Positions 35,549 through 43,751 of a stretch of DNA of 64,000 nt are shown one piece after another. The translations under genes and the position numbers were made by a program. The notes beneath the pieces were generated by a model, which did not search any database, was not told the origin of the DNA, and saw nothing but the letters and a program-made list of their open reading frames with translations. Source of the stretch: Pedobacter yulinensis (lineage in GTDB: Bacteria > Bacteroidota > Bacteroidia > Sphingobacteriales > Sphingobacteriaceae); contig NZ_KZ686270.1 of NCBI RefSeq assembly GCF_003029735.1, positions 372,001-436,000 of the forward strand. Direction: 5' to 3'. Numbering within the stretch: position 1 is the stretch's first letter; the number at the start of each line of letters is the position of its first letter.

Positions 35549-36274
35549 ATGTTAAAAGCTGTGATCCTTGATGATGAAAGCCGAGGCAGCAAACTGCTGA
35601 GCCGAAAACTTGGCCGGTTTGAAGACGAAATTGTCGTTGCGGCCATTTTCAATGACCCGCTTGAAGCCGCAGCGGCAATTTCTGCACTTAAGCCTGACGT
35701 ACTTTTCCTCGATGTGGAGATGCCGGGTTTAAACGGTTTTCAGTTTCTTGAAAAATTGGGCAGCTTTGATTTTGAAGTCATCTTTACGACCGCATACGAT
35801 TCCTATACGCTGGAGGCATTGCGCCTTAGCGCGGTCGACTACCTGATGAAGCCTGTTGACGAAGACGAACTGCAGACGGCTATTTCGCGTTTAAAAAGGC
35901 GTGTTGCCGAAAAAAGCACCCGCCAGGACCCATCTACACAGCCGGCGCCGGCCCGGCGCCTGGCACTGCCTACCGCAGAGGGCGTTTACCTGGTCTCGAG
36001 AGCCAGCATTGTGCGGGTCGAAGCCATGAGTAATTACAGTACATTCATACTGGAAGAGCGCAAAAAGATCATCGTGTCAAAGACATTAAAAGAATTTGAA
36101 GCTGTGCTGCAGGATCCCGATTTTTTACGGGTAAACCGTTCGGTCATTGTTAACCTGCGCTTTGTTATAAAATACAGGAAAGGCGATGGCGGCACGCTCG
36201 AATTTGCCGACGGCGCCGAAGTGGAAGTATCGCCGTTAAGGAAAGATGCCGTTCTGGAACGGCTGTTCAGCTAG
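35549..36274 (+). CDS. LytTR-family response regulator
   Basis: The 241-residue protein has an N-terminal receiver (MLKAVILDDE, phospho-acceptor Asp55 in LFLDVEMPG, conserved Lys in LMKPVD) and a C-terminal LytTR DNA-binding domain (about 140-241, VEAMSNYSTFIL, FLRVNRSVIVNL). It pairs in type with the LytS-like kinase at 29403-31442, separated by the envelope genes it probably controls. The ATG at 35531 would add six residues; 35549 matches the family start. Confidence 0.88.
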   Translation: MLKAVILDDESRGSKLLSRKLGRFEDEIVVAAIFNDPLEAAAAISALKPDVLFLDVEMPGLNGFQFLEKLGSFDFEVIFTTAYDSYTLEALRLSAVDYLMKPVDEDELQTAISRLKRRVAEKSTRQDPSTQPAPARRLALPTAEGVYLVSRASIVRVEAMSNYSTFILEERKKIIVSKTLKEFEAVLQDPDFLRVNRSVIVNLRFVIKYRKGDGGTLEFADGAEVEVSPLRKDAVLERLFS

Positions 36275-36338
36275 CGTTTTTTCGGTTCATTAAAACAAAA
36301 AAGCGCCACCGTTGCTTGTATCTTACAAAGTAACGTAT

Positions 36339-36806
36339 ATGGAAAATCAGGATCAAAATAAAGAACAGGACAGTCAGCTTCAGCAAACGAAAGCAAATGG
36401 CCAGCAAAATGACGCCCGGCAATCTGAAGAGGCCTTTCGCGACCCGGCCCCGACAGATGACGTACAATTAGAAATCGAAACTGTTGTTCCCGACGATCAT
36501 ACCAAAGGCGTAGCGAGGCAGGCGGGTACCCCCGGCGAAACGCCCTCTTCTTCAGGCACGGAAGCCGAGCAACCTGAAAAGTCAGAGGGGCAGGCCGCCG
36601 AAGTAAGCAGGGAAGAAGGGTCGCAGGTAACCGGCCAGGAGACTGCATCAGATGCAGCGGATCAGGAAGACGCTGTTCCTTCAACCGAAGAGCCTGTTCA
36701 AGACAAACCAGGCGAAGATGCCGACGAACAACCGGCAGATTCAGGCAATGAAGAAACCAGTAAAAAAGATGATTCGGGTAATGGCATTGAAACCGTAGCC
36801 CCTTAA
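36339..36806 (+). CDS. Acidic intrinsically disordered protein
   Basis: The 155-residue protein is low-complexity: mainly Glu, Asp, Gln, Ser, Pro and Ala, with no hydrophobic core, signal or membrane segment. I chose ATG 36339 (MENQDQNKEQ) over the earlier in-frame start at 36312. It lies 12 bp before the dehydrogenase gene and may be co-transcribed. Its codon use looks like that of neighbouring genes, so it is probably real, but no function can be given. Confidence 0.55.
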   Translation: MENQDQNKEQDSQLQQTKANGQQNDARQSEEAFRDPAPTDDVQLEIETVVPDDHTKGVARQAGTPGETPSSSGTEAEQPEKSEGQAAEVSREEGSQVTGQETASDAADQEDAVPSTEEPVQDKPGEDADEQPADSGNEETSKKDDSGNGIETVAP

Positions 36807-36818
36807 AATAGGCATAAG

Positions 36819-37805
36819 ATGAAGGTGTTTCTTACGCGCAGGATTTTTCCCGATGCGCTTGATGCCCTGAAAGAAGCTGGCATTGTGCCGACAGTCTGGA
36901 CTGAGCGTCGGGGCCTGAGCAGGCAGGAGCTCATTGAGCATTGTTCCAGACAGGACGCGTTGCTGGGTATTGGTGCACAGCAACTGGACAGTGACTTTTT
37001 TAAAGCTTGTCCGCACCTTCGGGCGGTAGTGCTTCATTCGGTTGGTTTTGATCATGTAGATATTGCCGCTGCCACAGCGTTCGGTATTCCGGTGGGCAAC
37101 ACGCCCGATGTCCTGAGTAAAGCAACCGCCGACACGGCCTTTCTGCTGATGCTGGCCGTGTCCCGGAAGGCGTTTTTTCACCACCGGCGCGTAACCGGGG
37201 GTCAGTGGAATTTTTTTGAACCAATGGCTTATCTGGGTCGCGAACTGGACGGCAATACCTTGGGCATTTTCGGCATGGGCAAGATCGGCAAGGCGCTTGC
37301 GAGGCGGTGCAAGGCCGCCTTTGGCATGCGGATCATTTATCACAACCGCCACCGTGATCTCGATGCCGAAGAAGAACTGGGTGCCACATGGGTCTCTTTT
37401 GAAGAATTGCTGCAGCAAAGCGAGGTGCTGTCGCTACATGCGGCACTCAGCTCCGAAACGACCGGGCGTTTTGATGCGGACGCGTTCGGCAAAATGAAAC
37501 CGGATGCCATCTTTATAAACACCGCCAGGGGGGCCATGCATGATGAAGCGGCACTTAGGGCCGCACTGGAGGCCGGCCAGATTTGGGGAGCCGGGCTGGA
37601 TGTGACGAACCCTGAACCCATGAATCCTGAAAACCCGCTTTTGCACCTTGAAAACGTGGCTGTGCTGCCCCACATCGGTTCGGCAACGTTAGAAACACGA
37701 AAACGCATGGCGGCCATCTGCGTGGAAAATCTGATCGCAGCAGCCCGAAATGAACGCCTCCCCTACCTGGTTAACCCCGGGGTTTATGATCGTAAGCGGG
37801 TATAA
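36819..37805 (+). CDS. D-isomer-specific 2-hydroxyacid dehydrogenase (GhrB-like)
   Basis: The 328-residue NAD(P)-dependent reductase probably reduces glyoxylate, hydroxypyruvate or 2-ketogluconate. It shows the Rossmann motif LGIFGMGKIGKALA (about 148-161), the catalytic Arg in FINTARGAMHDE (about 232-240), the acidic block NPEPMNPENPL with Glu (about 265), and the catalytic His in VLPHIGSAT (about 284). All residues for catalysis are present. The exact substrate cannot be read from sequence. Confidence 0.88.
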   Translation: MKVFLTRRIFPDALDALKEAGIVPTVWTERRGLSRQELIEHCSRQDALLGIGAQQLDSDFFKACPHLRAVVLHSVGFDHVDIAAATAFGIPVGNTPDVLSKATADTAFLLMLAVSRKAFFHHRRVTGGQWNFFEPMAYLGRELDGNTLGIFGMGKIGKALARRCKAAFGMRIIYHNRHRDLDAEEELGATWVSFEELLQQSEVLSLHAALSSETTGRFDADAFGKMKPDAIFINTARGAMHDEAALRAALEAGQIWGAGLDVTNPEPMNPENPLLHLENVAVLPHIGSATLETRKRMAAICVENLIAAARNERLPYLVNPGVYDRKRV

Positions 37806-37851
37806 TACAGTTGAGGGGCAACCCGCCGAAGGCTGATCTGATTGGTTATAA

Positions 37852-37887
37852 AAGCAAAAAAAAACCGCACTTTCATTAAAAGTACGG
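37852..37887 (-). terminator. Terminator of the response-regulator gene
   Basis: On the minus strand CCGTACTTT and AAAGTGCGG pair with one internal mismatch and run into a long T tract (plus-strand A run at 37856-37864). Confidence 0.75.
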
Positions 37888-37908
37888 CTCTTGTATATTT
37901 TGTTCTGA

Positions 37909-38286
37909 TTATTCTTTGACCTTATTCCTGGTAAGCTGTTTCTCAATGCGGGATACGACATAGTCAAGATCGAAAGGTTTGCTGATGTAATCGTCGGCAT
38001 AGGCCTCTACGCTCAGTTCCTTGCTCTTCGGATTGGCCGACATGACGATAACAGGAATATGTTTGGTAAAGATGTCTTCTTTCAGGTCCCGGCAAATGTC
38101 AATTCCATTGCCGTCGGGAAGCATCACATCAATGATAAACAGGTCGGGAAGCGAATCGTTCAATTTTTGCTTTAACTCTTCAACGTTTGAAGAAAGCTGC
38201 AGTTCATATCCTTCGTCTTTCAGAAGATATTCAATGATATACCTGATATCGATGTCGTCTTCCAGTACATGTATTCTTTTAACCAT
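37909..38286 (-). CDS. Single-domain CheY-like response regulator
   Basis: The 125-residue protein is one receiver domain: Asp10-Asp11 acidic pair (VLEDD), phospho-acceptor Asp53 (FIIDVMLPDG), Ser83 and Lys103 (YISKPFD). There is no output domain, so it acts by protein contact or phosphotransfer. ATG 38286 is chosen over a TTG at 38292. No kinase gene lies next to it. Confidence 0.85.
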   Translation of the reverse strand: MVKRIHVLEDDIDIRYIIEYLLKDEGYELQLSSNVEELKQKLNDSLPDLFIIDVMLPDGNGIDICRDLKEDIFTKHIPVIVMSANPKSKELSVEAYADDYISKPFDLDYVVSRIEKQLTRNKVKE

Positions 38287-38384
38287 ATTCAAAGATAGTA
38301 TTTAAATCGAAAGATATTCCGAAATCAACTTTCATACCAAAGTAAGTTTTAAACAGCTTTGTTAACCGTAAAATATGCGCGTTT

Positions 38385-38840
38385 CTATACGCGAGGCGGC
38401 GTAACACGATTGTCAGGACTGATGTGGTCGGCACTCTTTTCAGGATTGTAATGCAGCCCCGGAGATAGCCAGTACAGCAGCACCACCCGCGAATACCTGA
38501 AGTTAAAAGGCGCAAGCAAAAGCACGCCAGCCAGTATAATTCCTATAAAATACCACAGGTTTTCATAATCCAGTTTCAGCCCCAACACATAAGACGCTAC
38601 AGACAGCGTAATGATCTGGGCAACACTCATGGCATAACTGACGAACATTGATACATAAAAGTATCCGGGTTCCCGTTCAAATTTCAACCCGCAATGCGGA
38701 CAAAGTTCGTTCATTTTCTGGGCTTTGAAACTATAGGCAGAGCCTTCGAAAATATTGCCCCTGCGGCAGCGCGGGCACTTTGCATTGCGGAAGCCATACC
38801 ATTGAGAAATATAAAGCTTTGGTTTCTGTGTGTTATCCAT
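38385..38840 (-). CDS. DUF983 family membrane protein with zinc-ribbon-like cysteines
   Basis: The 151-residue protein has two CxxC pairs near the N-terminus (CPRCRRGNIFEG and CPHCGLKF, about 20-60), followed by a conserved REPGYFYVSMFVSYAMSV and two or three membrane spans. DUF983 proteins have no settled function. The ATG at 38840 overlaps the stop of the upstream AraC gene by 8 bp, which favours this start over the longer frame to 38978. Confidence 0.8.
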   Translation of the reverse strand: MDNTQKPKLYISQWYGFRNAKCPRCRRGNIFEGSAYSFKAQKMNELCPHCGLKFEREPGYFYVSMFVSYAMSVAQIITLSVASYVLGLKLDYENLWYFIGIILAGVLLLAPFNFRYSRVVLLYWLSPGLHYNPEKSADHISPDNRVTPPRV

Positions 38841-39714
38841 GTGTTTGTTGTTGTAATTTTTTTCTGAATTTCTCAGGCGAAATGCCTTCATGGCGTTTAA
38901 AGAACCGGCCAAAATACGACTGATCAGTGAAAGCCAGTGCTTCGGCAATTGCCGAAATGCTTGTGTCTGCGTTAACAAGCATTCTCTTTGCTTCGAGCAG
39001 ACACCGTTCGCGAATCAGGGTACCGGCAGATTTACCCGTCAGCTCATTGCACAGTGCATTGAGGTGGTTGGGCGTAATATAAAGTTGTGATGCATATTGA
39101 TGCGGAAACTTCTGCTCGCGGAAATGCCGGTCAATCAGTGCGCGAAAATTCTTTAGCAAACGTTGCCCGTACGAAGGGTTGCTCTCAGAAACAATTCCTG
39201 AAAGACGTGATGCCCAGATACAAACCTCCATCAAGAGGATCCTGACCAGATCTGCATGAAAAGCACCCGGTTCTTTAGACTCGGCCAGCATTTCTTCGAA
39301 AAGAGAACTGAGCTTTTGCTGCATGGGCTGATCTACCTGTATAACCTGCTTTCCCGAATCTGCGTCAAAAACACCAAACTGCTCAAGATAAGCGGTGTTC
39401 TGTAAAAACCGGCTGTAATAATCTGCAGGAAAATTGACAATATAACCCTCAGGCTCGCCATCAAAAGACCAGCTGTGGACCTGTCCGGGTGCCATGAAAT
39501 ACATAACACCATCCTGAAGTGGATAGTTTACAAAATCAATCGTATGGCTGCCTGCTGCCTGCAGGAAAAACACCAGGTGGTAAAAGGAATGACGATGTGC
39601 CTTGTGCAGGTGCTGATGCTTCCTGGCGTAACTGCCAAATCTGCTGACCAGCAGGCCTTCCTGATGGTATTCGTCAAAGTAGCTGATGTCATAATTTGGT
39701 ATCTGCACCTTCAT
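38833..39714 (-). CDS. AraC-family regulator with cupin N-terminus
   Basis: The 293-residue protein has an N-terminal cupin-type sensor (about 30-150, HKAHRHSFYHLVFFLQA with metal/ligand-site His residues, MYFMAPGQVHSW) and a C-terminal HTH_18 domain (about 190-290, YASQLYITPNHLNALCNELT, IAEALAFTDQSYFGRFFKR). It overlaps the DUF983 gene by 8 bp, so the two form an operon. Candidate operator repeats lie just upstream. Confidence 0.88.
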   Translation of the reverse strand: MKVQIPNYDISYFDEYHQEGLLVSRFGSYARKHQHLHKAHRHSFYHLVFFLQAAGSHTIDFVNYPLQDGVMYFMAPGQVHSWSFDGEPEGYIVNFPADYYSRFLQNTAYLEQFGVFDADSGKQVIQVDQPMQQKLSSLFEEMLAESKEPGAFHADLVRILLMEVCIWASRLSGIVSESNPSYGQRLLKNFRALIDRHFREQKFPHQYASQLYITPNHLNALCNELTGKSAGTLIRERCLLEAKRMLVNADTSISAIAEALAFTDQSYFGRFFKRHEGISPEKFRKKLQQQTHG

Positions 39715-39718
39715 TGTA

Positions 39719-39781
39719 CAAAGTTACCGATTAAACCCGCGGTTTTCTGGTGTTTTACCGGTCATTTTTGGTACTTTTTAC
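39719..39781 (-). promoter_or_regulatory. AraC upstream region: -7 box and 21-bp-spaced direct repeats
   Basis: A perfect minus-strand -7 box TAACTTTG lies at 39726-39719, only 4 bp from the ATG at 39714, which would make the mRNA leaderless or nearly so. Upstream, TGGTGTTTTAC (39748-39758) and TGGTACTTTTTAC (39769-39781) form direct repeats 21 bp apart, the two-helical-turn spacing used by AraC-family dimers. Confidence 0.35.
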
Positions 39782-39920
39782 TGATTAACAATCAATATAT
39801 GTTACTAACGAAGGCAGGTGAGCTTTTGGTTGTTGTCGCATTTGTACTATTGAGAAAGGTTTCAGCCGGGTATTTTTACATGGTCTGCCAGGCAGAGCCA
39901 AAGAATTTGTAAATTAAACC

Positions 39921-40733
39921 ATGGAATTCAGCCTTATCCATCCGTCTGACCCGTTAAAGCCCTATGTAAAACATTACTTCCTGTTTGTTTCTGCTTCAGA
40001 TCAGGCGTTCAACGACACGGTATTCCCGAGCGGCGATATGGAGGCTATATTTAACCTGGGCACCGGGTCTTGGGAAAGGATGGTGGACGGGCGCTTTGAG
40101 AAAACGCCGCCCACAGAACTCTGGGGACAGATCACATCACCGCTTTCGATCCGTTCAAGCGGCAGGCACGTCATGCTTGGCATACGTTTCTTTACGCACT
40201 CTGCATCTTATTTTTTTAAAGAGGACCTGGCAGCTTTCAACAACCAGGTTACCGACCTGGGCGCGGTTCTCGGAAAGCGTGTTGCGATACTGCACAGCCA
40301 GTTGCTTGAAACACCTGAAATCAGCGGGCGCATTGAACTGGTTGAGGCTTACCTGATGGAGCGGTTGCGGCGGCAGCAACAGATCGCGCACCGGGCAGAT
40401 AAGGTTGCGCATATCCTGTCGAGCATCAGGCAGGACGTGACGGAGAGCAATATGACGCGCATTGCCACCCGCCATGGCATTACCACGCGATACCTGCAGC
40501 GCCTGCTGCAGCAGCACACGGGTTTATCTCCCAAGTCTTTCGACAAGATTAACCGTTTTCAAAAGAGCTTGTCCTTGCTTGGCGTGCCTGGCCATTCGCT
40601 AACAGAAGTGGCCTATCGCTGCGGTTATTTCGACCAGTCGCATTTTATCAGGGACTTCAAGGCTTTTACAGGAATCACGCCCACGGCATACCTGCAGAAC
40701 ATCACCCTGATGAATCAGCTTTTGATTCAATAA
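39921..40733 (+). CDS. AraC-family regulator (DUF6597-type N-terminus)
   Basis: The 270-residue protein has an N-terminal region beginning MEFSLIHPSDPLKPYVKHYF (about 1-120), typical of DUF6597 regulators, and a C-terminal HTH_18 domain (about 170-265, IATRHGITTRYLQRLLQQHT, VAYRCGYFDQSHFIRDFKAF). It is divergent from the cupin-type AraC gene. It is followed by a dyad and the PEP mutase-family gene. Confidence 0.86.
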   Translation: MEFSLIHPSDPLKPYVKHYFLFVSASDQAFNDTVFPSGDMEAIFNLGTGSWERMVDGRFEKTPPTELWGQITSPLSIRSSGRHVMLGIRFFTHSASYFFKEDLAAFNNQVTDLGAVLGKRVAILHSQLLETPEISGRIELVEAYLMERLRRQQQIAHRADKVAHILSSIRQDVTESNMTRIATRHGITTRYLQRLLQQHTGLSPKSFDKINRFQKSLSLLGVPGHSLTEVAYRCGYFDQSHFIRDFKAFTGITPTAYLQNITLMNQLLIQ

Positions 40734-40761
40734 AATTAATTTTTAATTGATTTTTTAACTT

Positions 40762-40795
40762 AAAGTTGGTAACTTTACGAAAGTTACCAACTTTG
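40762..40795 (+). promoter_or_regulatory. Perfect 33-bp dyad operator overlapping a promoter
   Basis: AAAGTTGGTAACTTT (40762-40776) and AAAGTTACCAACTTT (40780-40794) are perfect inverted repeats around ACG. Inside lies TTG (40766-40768), 19 bp, then CAACTTTG (40788-40795), 7 of 8 matches to the -7 box. A bound dimer would therefore cover the whole core promoter. With only a 3-nt loop and no T tract, it is less likely a terminator of the AraC gene. Confidence 0.6.
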
Positions 40796-40941
40796 CAGGA
40801 GTCGAACTATGTCCGGCTAAAATCGCTGACTTTCCGCGTGCAATCAGTAATCCAGCAGGGGTAACCCTGTTCCGGTTTGTACAATGCGGCAGTGCCCCGC
40901 CGAATTAAATTTGCACAGCATTTTCTCTTCAATTTGATAAC

Positions 40942-41721
40942 ATGAACCACAAGAAGATCTTCTCAGACCTGCATGATCAGTCGCGACCATTTGTATTGGG
41001 CAATTTTTGGGATGTACACAGCGCCAGGCTGCTTGAACAGGCAGGGTGTAAAGCCATCGGTACATCGAGCCAGGCTGTTGCAACTGCACTCGGGTACGAT
41101 GATGGTGAACAAATCCCATTTGAGCAGTTGGTACGGCTTGCAAAAAGTGTAACGAGCGCAGTTTCCATTCCTGTTACCATTGACATTGAAGCCGGTTACA
41201 GCCGGAATACGGGTGAGATCCTCGACAACATTGCCCGCTTGCAGGACAACGGCGTAGCGGGCATAAATATTGAAGATTCGCTCCCCGGTCAGGCGCGTCA
41301 GCTCTGCCGGCCGGCCGACTTTGCTGAGACTCTGGCTGCCATTGCAGATCTAAACAGCGAGTATAACCCCGGTATGTTTCTGAATGTGCGTACTGATGCG
41401 TTTTTAACCGGCCACCCCTCTGCACTGTCAGAAACACTGGCCCGGGCCGCTCTGTATGCCGAATCGGGCGCTGACGGACTTTTTGTTCCGGGCATCAGCC
41501 GGCCATCGGACATCGAAACCCTAACCGGCTCTACACAGTTGCCAGTCAATGTCATGGCCCTGCCCACCCTGCCCGACTTCGAAACCCTGGCTAAACTGGG
41601 CGTGAAACGCATCAGCCTCGGGCCCTTCCTTTTCGAACAGGTTTACAAACAAATCGGAAGTACGATCAAAGCACTTGAAACGACACAGAACTCCAGCCAA
41701 CTCTTTACGCCAAGCATATAA
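40942..41721 (+). CDS. PEP mutase / isocitrate lyase superfamily protein
   Basis: The 259-residue (beta/alpha)8 protein has the superfamily N-terminus (GNFWDVHSARLLEQAGCKAIGTSS), the Mg-site region IPVTIDIEAGYS (about 72-84), and GVAGINIEDSLPGQARQL (about 100-118). C-C or P-C lyases such as methylisocitrate lyase share this fold, but the cysteine of the classical catalytic KxCGH loop is absent here (the loop region reads LPGQARQLC). The substrate is thus unknown. It is probably repressed by a factor binding the dyad upstream. Confidence 0.78.
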   Translation: MNHKKIFSDLHDQSRPFVLGNFWDVHSARLLEQAGCKAIGTSSQAVATALGYDDGEQIPFEQLVRLAKSVTSAVSIPVTIDIEAGYSRNTGEILDNIARLQDNGVAGINIEDSLPGQARQLCRPADFAETLAAIADLNSEYNPGMFLNVRTDAFLTGHPSALSETLARAALYAESGADGLFVPGISRPSDIETLTGSTQLPVNVMALPTLPDFETLAKLGVKRISLGPFLFEQVYKQIGSTIKALETTQNSSQLFTPSI

Positions 41722-41774
41722 ATAGCGCCCTTAACGCGCTGCAGGAATTTTTCGAATATTTTTTGAGGACTATT

Positions 41775-41803
41775 TTGATTTGCAGAATCTTTTAGTAGTT
41801 TTG
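41775..41803 (+). promoter_or_regulatory. Promoter of tRNA-Ala
   Basis: TTG (41775-41777), an 18-bp spacer and TAGTTTTG (41796-41803) match the Bacteroidota promoter and lie 33 bp before the tRNA. Confidence 0.65.
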
Positions 41804-41836
41804 CCAGCCTGAAAGGAAACCCCTTCAGGCCCGTAC

Positions 41837-41913
<77 letters not shown>

Positions 41914-41919
41914 GATATC

Positions 41920-41949
41920 AGCCACTTACAGACTTGTAGGTGGCTTTTT
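41920..41949 (+). terminator. Terminator of tRNA-Ala
   Basis: AGCCACTTACA (41920-41930) pairs with TGTAGGTGGCT (41935-41945, one G-T) around GACT and is followed by TTTT. Confidence 0.85.
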
Positions 41950-42104
41950 ATTTACAGGCTGTTTTCCTTCTCATCATGCAGCCAGCTCATTGACAAGATG
42001 CCTGTGAGCGGCTACCCCGGTAATCTTAAAAGAAGACAGGCGGTCACCATCTCCCGCCTTTTCAGCTATTACAGATCTTGCCAGGGTAATGATACTGCAC
42101 TAAC

Positions 42105-42971
42105 TTAAGCGCTTGTCAGCATCTCGCAGAACTTTTTCACTGCCTTTTTTTCATAGGCGTGGCGCAGGGAGATGATCATAATGGTGCGCCGCATATTTTT
42201 CCCTTCAATGGGAACTGCTGTCACTTCCGGGTCGTTCACACTGGTGTCGCTTAATATCGTGTGCCAGTTCCCCGTTTTTACCATTTCAAACAGTGTGGGG
42301 ATATCATTTATTTCCATGCAAATATTCGGGTTCAGGTTTTTCTCGCTGAAAGATTCCTCTATGAACTGTATGGTGCTGTATCCGTTAAAGGGTAAGGCCA
42401 GCGGAAGACCTGCAACTTCAGCAAGTGATATCCCCGCCTTTTGTGCAAGCGCAGACTTCCTGGCCGTAACGAGCACCATGTTTGATTGCAGAACGGTCTG
42501 GTATTTTAGATGACTTTCACTGCATTCCTCGTTAAATGTCAGAATAAAATCGAACCGGTGCATGTTTAATTGTTCAAGAAGATCTTTTGTAGTGCCGAAA
42601 ACGACTTGAATTTTAATATTTGGATACTGAGCGGCAAACCGGATCAATTGTCTGGCGAACATGATCCGCATCGAGTAGATGACACCGATCGTTATTTTAC
42701 CTGTGTTCAGGTTCTTCAGATCTTGCAGCAGCATTAATCCTTCATTGGCTCTGCTGATGCTTTGCAATGCGTAATCGCTGAAAAGATTGCCTGCCTCTGT
42801 CAATGTAATTCGCTTTCCAACCCGGTTAAACAACGGTACGTTTAGTTCTTCTTCCAACTGCTTGATCTGCTGTGAAAGAGTACTTTGACTAATGTGCAGC
42901 GCTTTGGCGGCTTCTGTGAAGTTCAGCAGCTCCTTTGCTTTTAAAAAATAACGCAGCTGTCGCAATTCCAT
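42105..42971 (-). CDS. LysR-family transcriptional regulator
   Basis: The 288-residue protein has the LysR winged HTH at residues 1-60 (MELRQLRYFLKAKELLNFTE, ALHISQSTLSQQIKQLEEEL) and a two-lobed substrate-binding domain (about 90-288, TGKITIGVIYSMRI). It is divergent from the exported EthD-like gene with 120 bp between, the usual arrangement for a LysR regulator and its target. Confidence 0.9.
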   Translation of the reverse strand: MELRQLRYFLKAKELLNFTEAAKALHISQSTLSQQIKQLEEELNVPLFNRVGKRITLTEAGNLFSDYALQSISRANEGLMLLQDLKNLNTGKITIGVIYSMRIMFARQLIRFAAQYPNIKIQVVFGTTKDLLEQLNMHRFDFILTFNEECSESHLKYQTVLQSNMVLVTARKSALAQKAGISLAEVAGLPLALPFNGYSTIQFIEESFSEKNLNPNICMEINDIPTLFEMVKTGNWHTILSDTSVNDPEVTAVPIEGKNMRRTIMIISLRHAYEKKAVKKFCEMLTSA

Positions 42972-43018
42972 GTTTTATAAATCGGTTTTATCGATTGTTC
43001 TGATCGAAAAATAACGTT

Positions 43019-43048
43019 TTGCTAATAAGTGCAATATGCCAATATTTG
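43019..43048 (+). promoter_or_regulatory. Promoter of the EthD-like gene in the LysR-EthD interval
   Basis: TTG (43019-43021), a 19-bp spacer and AATATTTG (43041-43048, 7 of 8) form a good promoter 43 bp before the ATG. Upstream, near 42982-43010, ATCG-containing half sites (ATCGGTTTTATCGAT, GATCGAAAA) could serve the divergent LysR protein. Confidence 0.5.
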
Positions 43049-43091
43049 GTTAAGTAGTCAACAAATCATTTAACAGTTAAATAAATTAATC

Positions 43092-43499
43092 ATGGAATTC
43101 AGATTTTTTTTATCCGTCATCCTCTTAACTGCCAGCCTTTCCGCATTCAGCCAACAGAAAAAAAGTGAGCCTGCAACCGATAAAGGCCTGATCAAGGTTT
43201 CTGTAATGTATCCGTTCAGCGAGGGCAAAACCTTCAATGTAGATTATTATGAAACGAAGCACATGCCTATGGTTGCCGGGATTCTGGGATCCAATCTCGT
43301 AAAATACACCATTGAAAAGGGTGTCGCGAGCGGCATTCCCAATCAGCCACTACCGTTTATGGCCGTCGGCACATTTTACATAAAAAGTCTCAGCGAATAC
43401 CAGTCGGCGATTACACCGAAGCGGGACGAGATTCGTGCTGACTTCGCAAATTACACCAATGTCATCCCCGTCATTCTGGTGAGTGAGGTGGTCAGGTAA
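43092..43499 (+). CDS. Exported EthD-domain protein
   Basis: The 135-residue protein has a signal peptide (MEFRFFLSVILLTASLSAFS, cleavage near FSQQ), followed by a dimeric alpha/beta-barrel EthD-like domain (about 35-135). The characteristic YPFSEGKTFNVDYYETKHMPM has the conserved Tyr and His. EthD-type proteins are normally cytoplasmic, so the signal peptide is unusual. Function is unknown. It is probably regulated by the divergent LysR gene. Confidence 0.75.
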   Translation: MEFRFFLSVILLTASLSAFSQQKKSEPATDKGLIKVSVMYPFSEGKTFNVDYYETKHMPMVAGILGSNLVKYTIEKGVASGIPNQPLPFMAVGTFYIKSLSEYQSAITPKRDEIRADFANYTNVIPVILVSEVVR

Positions 43500-43550
43500 A
43501 ATGGCTCACGCCGTTTAGTTAAAAGAACGCACACATCAGTTACACGCACG

Positions 43551-43590
43551 CAACACAGGATACGCTGGCGTATTTTGTGTTGTTGCTTTT
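43551..43590 (+). terminator. Terminator of the EthD-like gene
   Basis: CAACACAGGATACG (43551-43564) pairs with CGTATTTTGTGTTG (43569-43582) around CTGG, with two G-T pairs, and is followed by TTGCTTTT. Confidence 0.75.
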
Positions 43591-43751
43591 CCTCCATGAT
43601 CATCAGCTGTAAAATAACAGCTTGTCTGCTGACTCCTTCTATCTTTTGAATGCAGCCCTGGTATCAGGTGATAGAGCCAAGCTCCGGCATTTTGCTTCTA
43701 TCTACGAAGCTGTAACAATAGTCACCGCAGTTAACACGTTTGGCCTGCTAA

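Noticed and set aside
39475..39912. 145-codon plus-strand ORF across the AraC start and the divergent promoter
   Set aside because: It overlaps a well-supported AraC gene and its regulatory region; a hydrophobic stretch from the AT-rich intergenic DNA makes it look membrane-like.
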